Shown one piece after another: positions 1-5,352 of a DNA stretch of 7,449 bases (position 1 is its first letter; every line of letters starts with the position of its first letter). The position numbers and the translations under genes were made by a program. This DNA is from Acidobacteriota bacterium (GTDB taxonomy: Bacteria; Acidobacteriota; Polarisedimenticolia; JAPUIV01), in NCBI GenBank assembly GCA_027296665.1, contig JAPUIV010000117.1, positions 1-7,449 of the forward strand, in the 5' to 3' direction. A model generated the notes under the pieces. The model was not told the DNA's origin. It worked only from the letters and a program-made list of their open reading frames with translations, and made no database searches.

Positions 1-102
1 CTCCGCTATCTTCAGACCCTCACGGAAATCTCGGCCGAGAAAAATTCCACGATCCTGTTCCCCATCCCGATGGACATCCTGTCTTCCTTCATCAAGAAGT
101 AA
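1..102 (+). CDS. Slipin / stomatin-like SPFH membrane protein, C-terminal end only
   Basis: The first 33 codons form an open frame ending in TAA at 100-102; the start lies outside the window. The peptide begins LRYLQTLTEISAEKNSTILF and continues into FPIPMDIL and a short SSFIKK tail. The pattern RYLQTLTEI-EKNSTI-FP-P-D is the typical end of bacterial slipins, where it follows the SPFH/band-7 domain. Slipins are inner-membrane-anchored proteins that oligomerise into membrane microdomain scaffolds and are often paired with an NfeD-like protease; whether that partner is present cannot be seen here. The next gene starts shortly downstream on the same strand, so the two may be cotranscribed. Assignment rests only on this C-terminal signature; another SPFH subfamily is possible. 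Confidence 0.72.
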   Translation, partial: LRYLQTLTEISAEKNSTILFPIPMDILSSFIKK

Positions 103-149
103 GGATGGAATGTCGATGTCGCCGGCCCGATCCAGGGCACCGGCCCCAC

Positions 150-154
150 GGAGG
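150..154 (+). promoter_or_regulatory. Ribosome binding site deciding the SPOR-protein start
   Basis: GGAGG lies 6 bases before the ATG at 161 and matches the anti-Shine-Dalgarno sequence well. The longer frame beginning with ATG at 110 has only AAGGA at 101-105, overlapping the upstream stop codon and 4 bases from the start. It would add a 17-residue Arg/Pro-rich extension not expected in front of a membrane anchor. This favours 161. Confidence 0.65.
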
Positions 155-160
155 TACGAG

Positions 161-691
161 ATGGAAAAGGGGAATGAGAACCATTCGGTCGATTTGCAAC
201 TGGGCGGCCGCCACCTGATCGCAGGCGGAATTGCCCTGGCGGCATTATGTTTTTCCTTCTTTTTTCTGGGCCGCTGGTGGGAAAGAACCCATCCGAGCGA
301 CGATTTTTCTGCGGGAATGATGGAAGAAGTTCCGGAATTTCATCCACCCCGGGAGGACGGGACGGCCACGCCGGTCGAGGTCGGAGAACGTCTCACCTTT
401 TTTGAATCCTTGGCGGAGGATACGGCTCCGCCCGCGACGGCGGTGGAAATGGGCGGACGGTTCATCATCCAGGTGTTCGCCACGGAGGAATCGGGGGCGG
501 CCGATCGGCTGGCCGGGCAATTGAAGGCGAAGGGTTACGCGGGATACGTCGAACCGGGCCGGGACGGCAAGAAAAGGGATCTGTTCAGAGTGCGCGTCGG
601 CCCCTTCCAGAATCGGAGCGAGGCGGAGCGAGTGGCCTCCCGACTCAAGAAAGAGGAAAAACTAAGCACCTGGGTTCTGGTTCCGGAATGA
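161..691 (+). CDS. Membrane-anchored SPOR-domain protein
   Basis: Predicted 176-residue protein. Residues 1-17 are polar, 18-37 form one hydrophobic segment (ending FSFFFLG) followed by RWWER, and 42-98 are an acidic, proline-containing linker. Residues 99-174 are a SPOR domain, recognised from FIIQVFATEESGAADRLAGQ near its start and FRVRVGPFQNRSEAER in the middle. SPOR domains bind denuded septal peptidoglycan, and such single-pass proteins usually act in cell division or envelope remodelling. By sequence the anchor is in the inner membrane with the SPOR domain in the periplasm. The linker motif LTFFESL before the domain resembles one common in SPOR proteins of Desulfobacterota (from memory). 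Its stop overlaps the lnt start (ATGA), implying translational coupling. A longer start at 110 is possible. The domain call is firm; the specific role is not. Confidence 0.88.
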   Translation: MEKGNENHSVDLQLGGRHLIAGGIALAALCFSFFFLGRWWERTHPSDDFSAGMMEEVPEFHPPREDGTATPVEVGERLTFFESLAEDTAPPATAVEMGGRFIIQVFATEESGAADRLAGQLKAKGYAGYVEPGRDGKKRDLFRVRVGPFQNRSEAERVASRLKKEEKLSTWVLVPE

Positions 692-2331
692 ACTCCTCCG
701 GTACCCCCGGGGCTGCCGGCAGCGACTGGATCCAGGATCTCCCGGGGGCCATTCCCGCCTGGCCGGTGGCCGCAACTCTTGCCATTTTGTCTGCGGTTCT
801 CCTGGTTCTCTCCTTCCCGAAGGCGGATCTTTCACCTCTGGCCTGGATCTGCATGGTTCCCTGGTTTTTTGCGGTGGTTCAATTAAAGCCGGCTTCGGCA
901 TTTTTCAACGGTCTTCTTTTCGGGATCGTCTTTTTTGGCGGCCTGCTGTACTGGACGGTTCCGGCCATTTGCCGGTACGGGGACCTGTCCCCTTTCCTCG
1001 CCGTTGCCACCTACCTGTTCCTGATCCTGTACCTTGCCATGTTCCCCGCCCTGTACGCCCTGGGGGCATGCAGGGTCGGGATCCGATCCCTCCCCCTGTT
1101 TTTGTTATTCCTGCCGGTGTACTGGGTGGTTCTCGAATGGATACGGTCGCAGATCTTTACCGGGGTTCCCTGGGGACTCCTGGGATACAGCCAGTATCGG
1201 TTCCCCCTGTGGATTCAATCGGCGTCGATTGCCGGAGTTTACTCGGTTTCCTTTCTTGTGGTCTTCCTGAATTCTCTCCTGGCCGCCGCGGTTTTCAGAA
1301 AAGGAAAGGATCGAGTCTTTCTTTTGCTTGCCTCTGCCGGTGTTCTCCTTGCCATTCCAGGATTCGGTTCCCTGGCAATGCCCGATCCCGAAATCGGTAA
1401 CTTGCGGGTTGCCACGGTTCAGGGAAATATTCTTCAGGCGGAGAAGTGGGAGAGCGGCCAGGAGGAGGCGATCCTGGATCGGCACCTTCGCCTCACCAGG
1501 GAAGCGATCAGGACGGGTGTCGATCTGATCATATGGCCGGAATCATCCCTGCCGTTTCCCCTGACCCCCGCCCCCCCTTCCGGAGATGAGTCCCGGCTCC
1601 GTCTGGAGACGATTCCAGGCCTGTCCGGGACCGGGCTGCTGTTCGGTGCGGTGGAGTATCGACCGGGAGGAAAGTATCCTGCCGCCGCAAACACCGCCCA
1701 GTTCCTTTCCGAACAAGGATTCTGGAAGGAACCCTATGCGAAGGTCCACCTCGTTCCCTTTGTGGAATATATTCCAATGAAACGGTTCCTGTTTTTTCTC
1801 AACCGGATGGCCAAGGGAACGATTGCCGATTTTACTCCGGGCAAAGGACCCGTTTTGCATTCGGTCGGAAGTTTCCGTTTTTCCACGGCCATCTGTTACG
1901 AAGTGGTTTTTCCGGAACTGATCCGGCGGTACACCCTATCGGGGGCCGAGTTTCTCGTGAATATCACCAATGATGGTTGGTTCGGTCGGTCCAGCGGACC
2001 GTACCAGCATTTCGCCATGGCGGTATTCCGAGCCGTGGAAAACCGGAGATGGTTGGTGCGGGCGGCCAATACGGGGATCAGCGGGTTCATCGACCCATTC
2101 GGGAGGATCCGCCGGCGTACCCGCATCATGGAGACCGGCATTTCCGTCGAGGCAATCGGTCCGCGCTCGGACCTGACGATCTATCACCGGATCGGTGATG
2201 CATTCCCTGTGGGCTGTGGTATCATTGCCCTCGGAGTTTTGCTTTTTCCCGGCAAGGTTCGCCGGAAGAATCAATCCTCCGGCATTCCGGCAATCAGTCA
2301 AGGGACTGGCGATATAGAACGGAGGAAATGA
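688..2331 (+). CDS. lnt: Apolipoprotein N-acyltransferase
   Basis: Predicted 547-residue inner-membrane enzyme that transfers the third acyl chain from a phospholipid to the N-terminal cysteine of lipoproteins, the last step of lipoprotein maturation. The N-terminal half has about seven hydrophobic segments (around 26-43, 50-64, 70-92, 100-128, 134-149, 180-203, 209-228). A periplasmic nitrilase-type domain follows (about 238-490), then a last hydrophobic segment (504-521). The catalytic triad is visible: E285 in IIWPESSLPF, K352 in EPYAKVHLVPFVEYIP, and C403 in STAICYEVVFPE. These correspond to E. coli E267, K335 and C387 at nearly constant offset. VNITNDGWFG and RAANTGISGFIDP are further family blocks. 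The ATG overlaps the upstream stop, no strong ribosome binding site precedes it, and the stop overlaps prfB, so coupled translation in a SPOR-lnt-prfB unit is likely. Confidence 0.96.
   Translation: MNSSGTPGAAGSDWIQDLPGAIPAWPVAATLAILSAVLLVLSFPKADLSPLAWICMVPWFFAVVQLKPASAFFNGLLFGIVFFGGLLYWTVPAICRYGDLSPFLAVATYLFLILYLAMFPALYALGACRVGIRSLPLFLLFLPVYWVVLEWIRSQIFTGVPWGLLGYSQYRFPLWIQSASIAGVYSVSFLVVFLNSLLAAAVFRKGKDRVFLLLASAGVLLAIPGFGSLAMPDPEIGNLRVATVQGNILQAEKWESGQEEAILDRHLRLTREAIRTGVDLIIWPESSLPFPLTPAPPSGDESRLRLETIPGLSGTGLLFGAVEYRPGGKYPAAANTAQFLSEQGFWKEPYAKVHLVPFVEYIPMKRFLFFLNRMAKGTIADFTPGKGPVLHSVGSFRFSTAICYEVVFPELIRRYTLSGAEFLVNITNDGWFGRSSGPYQHFAMAVFRAVENRRWLVRAANTGISGFIDPFGRIRRRTRIMETGISVEAIGPRSDLTIYHRIGDAFPVGCGIIALGVLLFPGKVRRKNQSSGIPAISQGTGDIERRK
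2321..2326 (+). promoter_or_regulatory. prfB ribosome binding site inside the end of lnt
   Basis: GGAGGA ends 4 bases before ATG 2331. There are two adjacent in-frame ATGs, at 2328 (overlapping the lnt stop as ATGA) and 2331 (overlapping it as TGATG). The core GGAGG is only 2 bases from the first but 5 from the second, so 2331 is preferred. Confidence 0.6.
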
Positions 2332-3435
2332 TGCAGGAACTTCTGAACGAGCGTTTCAACAAGCTCTCCCAACGGGAAAAAATCCTTCGAGGGCATCTTT
2401 GATCCTGATGGTTGGAAACGGACCATGACGCGCCTGGACAGGGAAGTTGGCAAGGAAGACTTCTGGCAGGATAACCAGGTAGCCCAGGACATCCTCCAAA
2501 GACGCAGTCAGATCGCTGAAAAACTGCAATCCTTCGAAAATATCACGCAACAGCTTTCGGAAGCGCGGATCTATCTGGATCTCGGAGATGAAGGGGAATC
2601 GGTGGAGTCGGATCTGGCTCAAGTGCTAGATAACGCGGAACGTAAACTTGATCGTTTCGAGCTCGAAACCATGCTTGGGGGTGAGAATGACGGCGCAAAT
2701 GCCTTTCTCACCATTCACCCGGGAGCGGGGGGGACCGAATCACAGGACTGGGCCGCCATGCTGCTCCGTATGTACCTGCGCTGGGCGGAAGGGCACGGAC
2801 ACCGCCTGGAAATTGTCGATGAACAACTTGGCGAGGAGGCGGGGATCAAAAGCGTTACTGTCCGGGTGATCGGTGAGAGCGTCTATGGATACCTCAAAGC
2901 AGAAAACGGCGTGCACCGGCTGGTCCGTATCTCTCCCTTCGATGCAAGTTCCCGGAGACACACATCCTTCGCATCGGTGTACGCCTACCCCGAAGTTGAT
3001 GATGACATCGACATTCAAATTGACGAAAAGGATCTCCGAATCGATACCTACCGATCCAGCGGCGCCGGTGGACAGCACGTGAATGTGACCGATTCCGCCG
3101 TCCGGATCACACATCTCCCCACCGGTATCGTGGTGCAGTGCCAGAATGAACGGTCCCAGCACCGGAACCGGGATATGGCGATGAAGGTTCTTCGATCCCG
3201 CATGTACGAACGCGCCCTGAAGGAGCGTGAAGAACTGAAGGAGAAGGAGGAAGGGAATAAGAAGGAGATTGCTTGGGGCAACCAGATCCGGTCCTATGTC
3301 CTTCATCCCTATCGAATGGTTAAGGACCACCGGACCCGGTTGGAAGTGGGAGATGTCGATCGGGTACTCGATGGCGATTTGGACCTCTTTATCCGCGAGT
3401 TCTTGATGAGCCGGCCATCCCCCTCCTCCGATTGA
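2331..3435 (+). CDS. prfB: Peptide chain release factor 2, expressed by programmed +1 frameshift (join 2331-2399, 2401-3435)
   Basis: RF2 recognises UGA and UAA stop codons and releases the finished peptide from the ribosome. The zero frame from ATG 2331 encodes 23 residues ending KILRGHL, then TGA at 2400-2402. Slipping +1 at CTT-T continues with DPDGW and the frame open to TGA 3433-3435, giving 367 residues (E. coli RF2: 365). In the joined protein the N-terminal region is helical and charged. The stop-codon-reading SPF tripeptide is at 201-203 (VRISPFDASS), which identifies RF2 rather than RF1 (PxT). The catalytic GGQ is at 246-248 (SSGAGGQHVN), with PTGIVVQCQNERSQ after it. The residue before SGAGGQ is Ser, where E. 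coli K-12 has Thr246. Starting the gene at the internal ATG 2425 would wrongly remove the leader and 8 further codons. The start overlaps the lnt stop. Confidence 0.96.
2389..2403 (+). promoter_or_regulatory. RF2 programmed +1 frameshift site
   Basis: The site reads GAGGG-CAT-CTT-TGA-T. GAGGG (2389-2393) is the internal Shine-Dalgarno-like stimulator, three bases before the slippery CTT (2397-2399) and the in-frame TGA (2400-2402). E. coli has AGGGGG-TAT-CTT-TGA-C with the same spacing. When RF2 is scarce the UGA is decoded slowly, peptidyl-tRNA-Leu slips from CUU to UUU, and reading resumes at GAT 2401, so RF2 limits its own synthesis. A second zero-frame TGA follows at 2406-2408. Confidence 0.93.
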
Positions 3436-3460
3436 CATCGGAATCACCGGGTGCTATTTT
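3432..3460 (+). promoter_or_regulatory. Sigma-70-type promoter of the hrcA-grpE-dnaK-dnaJ operon
   Basis: A perfect -35 box TTGACA (3432-3437) is separated by 17 bases from TATTTT (3455-3460), which matches 4 of 6 bases of the -10 consensus. The -35 box overlaps the prfB stop codon (3433-3435). The expected transcription start, 6-8 bases past the -10, falls at about 3466-3468, the first bases of the CIRCE operator. Vegetative promoters with CIRCE at +1 are the standard arrangement for HrcA-controlled operons. No sigma-32-type promoter was seen. Confidence 0.82.
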
Positions 3461-3466
3461 TTTGGT

Positions 3467-3493
3467 TTAGCACTTAATGAGGATGAGTGCTAA
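3467..3493 (+). promoter_or_regulatory. CIRCE operator (HrcA binding site)
   Basis: Left arm TTAGCACTT (3467-3475), 9-base spacer AATGAGGAT (3476-3484), right arm GAGTGCTAA (3485-3493). The consensus is TTAGCACTC-N9-GAGTGCTAA; the only departure is T instead of C at the last base of the left arm, so 8 of 9 positions pair. HrcA dimers bind here and block the promoter immediately upstream; heat or misfolded protein titrates GroEL away from HrcA and relieves repression. In the mRNA the same inverted repeat would form a hairpin at the 5' end. Confidence 0.97.
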
Positions 3494-3517
3494 TTCAACG
3501 GGATCGGCAGGAATGTG

Positions 3518-4567
3518 ATGAAAAAAGAGCGACTCAAGAAACGCCAGGAAGAGATCCTGCGGGCGGTCGTCAAGCTTCACATCATGACCAACCGGCCGGT
3601 GGGATCGCGCCGGGTGGCCGCTTCACTGGAAGAACGATTGAGCTCCGCCACGGTCCGGAGCCTGATGGCTGACCTGGAAACTGTCGGATATTTGCGCCAA
3701 CCCCACACCTCCGCCGGTAGGCTCCCAACCGAAAGAGGGTACCGATACTATGTGGATCTTCTCATGGCCCGGCAACCCCTCCTTCAATCGGAGAAGGCAA
3801 TCGTGCAATCGTCGCTGCTTGGCGTCCGGGATGACCTGCCGGGATTAATGGAGGAGGTTTCTAGGGTTCTGTCCAGGCTATCCCGGCAGATCGGCATTGT
3901 TATATCTCCGGATATTACCCAGGCGAAGTTCCCCCGCATCACCTTCCGGCGGTTGGAGGAAAACCGGATTCTGGCCATTTTCGTGGACCAGAACTGCCAG
4001 ATTCACAGCTGTGTTCTCCATGTCCGAAGGGGATACCGGCAGAAGGATTTGGACCGGATAGGAGCGGAGTTGGAAGAGGGGCTAGCCGGGATGACCCTCG
4101 AGCAAATGCGGTGCTACCTGGAGGAGAATGGTCCGGCGGAAAGGGGAACGACAGGGAAGATTCTGGGGAGGGACGCTCAGGAGATTTTGCGCGATTATCT
4201 CCATGATACCGTTGGCGATAGCGCCTTAATCTTGAGGGGCATGGAGGATATCATCCGGCAACCTGAATTTTCCGATCTGGAGAAAATGCGCTCCTTGTAC
4301 CGGGCCGTTCAGGGGCGGCGGACCCTGATGGAGGTCCTGAACCGGTGCACGGAAAAAGGGGGAATCCAGGTCCTCATTGGATCCGAGAACCTGTCCCCTG
4401 AACTTTCGCAATTCACTCTTGTAACCTCAGCTTACGGTCCGGAAGACCGGCCCCTTGGATCCTTGGGAATCCTGGGACCCATTCGCATGAAGTATGGCCG
4501 GGCCGTGTCGGTGGTCGAGTACGTATCCCGCTACTTCAGCCATCTGTTGACGGCCGCGATTAACTAA
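3518..4567 (+). CDS. hrcA: Heat-inducible transcription repressor HrcA
   Basis: Predicted 349-residue repressor, a normal length for the family. Residues 1-75 are the winged helix-turn-helix DNA-binding domain, with RPVGSRRVAASL and SSATVRSLMADLETVGYL in the HTH region and HTSAGRLPTERGYRYYVD in the wing. A GAF-like dimerisation core follows with an inserted domain in the middle. The C-terminal signature GSENLSPELSQFTLV, then GSLGILGP and MKYGRAVSVVEYVSRYF, is visible. HrcA binds CIRCE, found 25 bases upstream, and represses its own operon; in other bacteria its activity depends on GroEL. ATG 3518 is preferred because AGGA (3509-3512) is 5 bases away; GTG 3515 immediately before it is in frame and would add one residue. 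The stop is 28 bases before grpE. Confidence 0.97.
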   Translation: MKKERLKKRQEEILRAVVKLHIMTNRPVGSRRVAASLEERLSSATVRSLMADLETVGYLRQPHTSAGRLPTERGYRYYVDLLMARQPLLQSEKAIVQSSLLGVRDDLPGLMEEVSRVLSRLSRQIGIVISPDITQAKFPRITFRRLEENRILAIFVDQNCQIHSCVLHVRRGYRQKDLDRIGAELEEGLAGMTLEQMRCYLEENGPAERGTTGKILGRDAQEILRDYLHDTVGDSALILRGMEDIIRQPEFSDLEKMRSLYRAVQGRRTLMEVLNRCTEKGGIQVLIGSENLSPELSQFTLVTSAYGPEDRPLGSLGILGPIRMKYGRAVSVVEYVSRYFSHLLTAAIN

Positions 4568-4595
4568 CCTACATTAAATCTTCAGGATTTTGAGC

Positions 4596-5285
4596 ATGTT
4601 GAAGAAGACCAACCTTCCCACCGAAGAGACCCCAACCGATGAACCGGTGGATAAAACTCCGACTTCCGCCGCCGATGATGAGGTGGAGATCATCGAGATC
4701 GAGGGGATGGAGAACCAATTCGGCGATACCGGCTCCTCTCCCGGAGATCTGCAGGCGCAATTGGAAATCTTGCAGCGTGAAAAGAAAGAGGTCCATGAGC
4801 GATTGCTCCGGAAACAGGCCGACCTGGAAAACGCGCGAAAGCGGATTGAGAAGGAAAAGAGAGAGTTTCTGCGTTTTTCAGGGGGCGAGTTAATCCGAAA
4901 ACTCCTTCCTGTTGTCGACAACCTGGAACGGGCCTGCGCGGTTGCGGAAGAGGCAGGAGATGCCAACCTGCAGGAAGGGCTCCGGCTTGTTTATCAGGAA
5001 TTCCTGGATATCCTGAAAAAGGAAGGATTGACCTCCATAGATGCGGAAGGACAAAAGTTCGATCCCAACCGGCATGAAGCGGTTCTTCGCGAGGAAACCG
5101 ATGAGATCGAATCGGACCAGGTGATCGCGGTACTGCAAAAGGGGTATTTTTACCGGGAACGGCTTCTTCGTCCCGTCATGGTCAAAGTAGCGGTTCCTCT
5201 CCGGAAGGAGGAGTCGGAGCGGGAGGAAGATCCGGAGGAAGGTTCGGCGGGTACGGGAACCGATTCCGATCGGGAACTGGTCTGA
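4596..5285 (+). CDS. grpE: Nucleotide exchange factor GrpE
   Basis: Predicted 229-residue cytoplasmic co-chaperone that drives ADP release from DnaK. The first 50 residues are acidic and Pro/Thr-rich and probably disordered. About 51-95 is a charged heptad-like helix (LQAQLEILQREKKEVHERLL) for the long dimer coiled coil, followed by the helical bundle (ELIRKLLPVVDNLERA). The C-terminal beta-wing that inserts into the DnaK ATPase domain carries the family signature at about 155-198 (FDPNRHEAV, QVIAVLQKGYFYRERLLRPV, MVKVAVP). A hydrophilic tail of about 28 residues, rich in Glu and Asp, ends in RELV. ATG 4596 is preferred with AGGA (4584-4587) 8 bases upstream; the in-frame TTG at 4590 would leave only 2 bases. 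It is cotranscribed with hrcA and lies 67 bases before dnaK. Confidence 0.96.
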   Translation: MLKKTNLPTEETPTDEPVDKTPTSAADDEVEIIEIEGMENQFGDTGSSPGDLQAQLEILQREKKEVHERLLRKQADLENARKRIEKEKREFLRFSGGELIRKLLPVVDNLERACAVAEEAGDANLQEGLRLVYQEFLDILKKEGLTSIDAEGQKFDPNRHEAVLREETDEIESDQVIAVLQKGYFYRERLLRPVMVKVAVPLRKEESEREEDPEEGSAGTGTDSDRELV

Positions 5286-5299
5286 ATTTTTCTTCGTTC

Positions 5300-5331
5300 G
5301 GGGGGATCGATGGGAACCTTCGGGGGCTGGG
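5300..5331 (+). other. Potential G-quadruplex-forming run in the dnaK leader
   Basis: Four G-tracts occur on the coding strand: G6 (5300-5305), G3 (5312-5314), G5 (5322-5326) and G3 (5329-5331), with loops of 6, 7 and 2 bases. This satisfies the usual G3+N1-7 pattern. It lies in the 67-base grpE-dnaK spacer and ends 10 bases before the dnaK ribosome binding site. The tracts sit in an imperfect direct repeat, TTCGGGGG at 5297 and 5319, each followed by TGGGA. The motif match is direct; folding and function are unknown. Confidence 0.5.
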
Positions 5332-5341
5332 AGGCGCCTGC

Positions 5342-5348
5342 AAGGAGG
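5342..5348 (+). promoter_or_regulatory. Strong dnaK ribosome binding site
   Basis: AAGGAGG is a full-length Shine-Dalgarno match 4 bases before the dnaK ATG. It is the strongest ribosome binding site in the window, which fits the high DnaK demand compared with HrcA and GrpE made from the same transcript. Confidence 0.85.
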
Positions 5349-5352
5349 GAAT

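Noticed and set aside
110..160. 17-residue N-terminal extension of the SPOR protein from ATG 110
   Set aside because: The extension is Arg/Pro-rich with a weaker ribosome binding site overlapping the upstream stop, while ATG 161 has GGAGG at ideal spacing just before the membrane anchor.
2425..3435. prfB starting at ATG 2425 as a single uninterrupted gene
   Set aside because: This ATG has no good ribosome binding site and would lose the conserved N-terminus. The upstream leader KILRGHL, the CTT-TGA site and the GAGGG stimulator match the RF2 frameshift arrangement.
2740..3447. 235-codon minus-strand frame opposite prfB
   Set aside because: It lies wholly opposite the conserved RF2 core, has no recognisable domain, and its presumed start would fall in the promoter of hrcA. 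It is a shadow of prfB.
3427..3463. Rho-independent terminator after prfB
   Set aside because: The 6-bp hairpin at 3427-3442 is separated by 14 bases from the T7 run at 3457-3463, and the closer CAC/GTG repeat makes only a 3-bp stem. The T-run is better explained as part of the -10 region.
4143..4172. Second G-rich run, inside hrcA
   Set aside because: Four G-tracts are present, but one loop is 8 bases, just outside the canonical limit, and the run lies in a coding region where the Gly/Arg/Glu codons can explain it.
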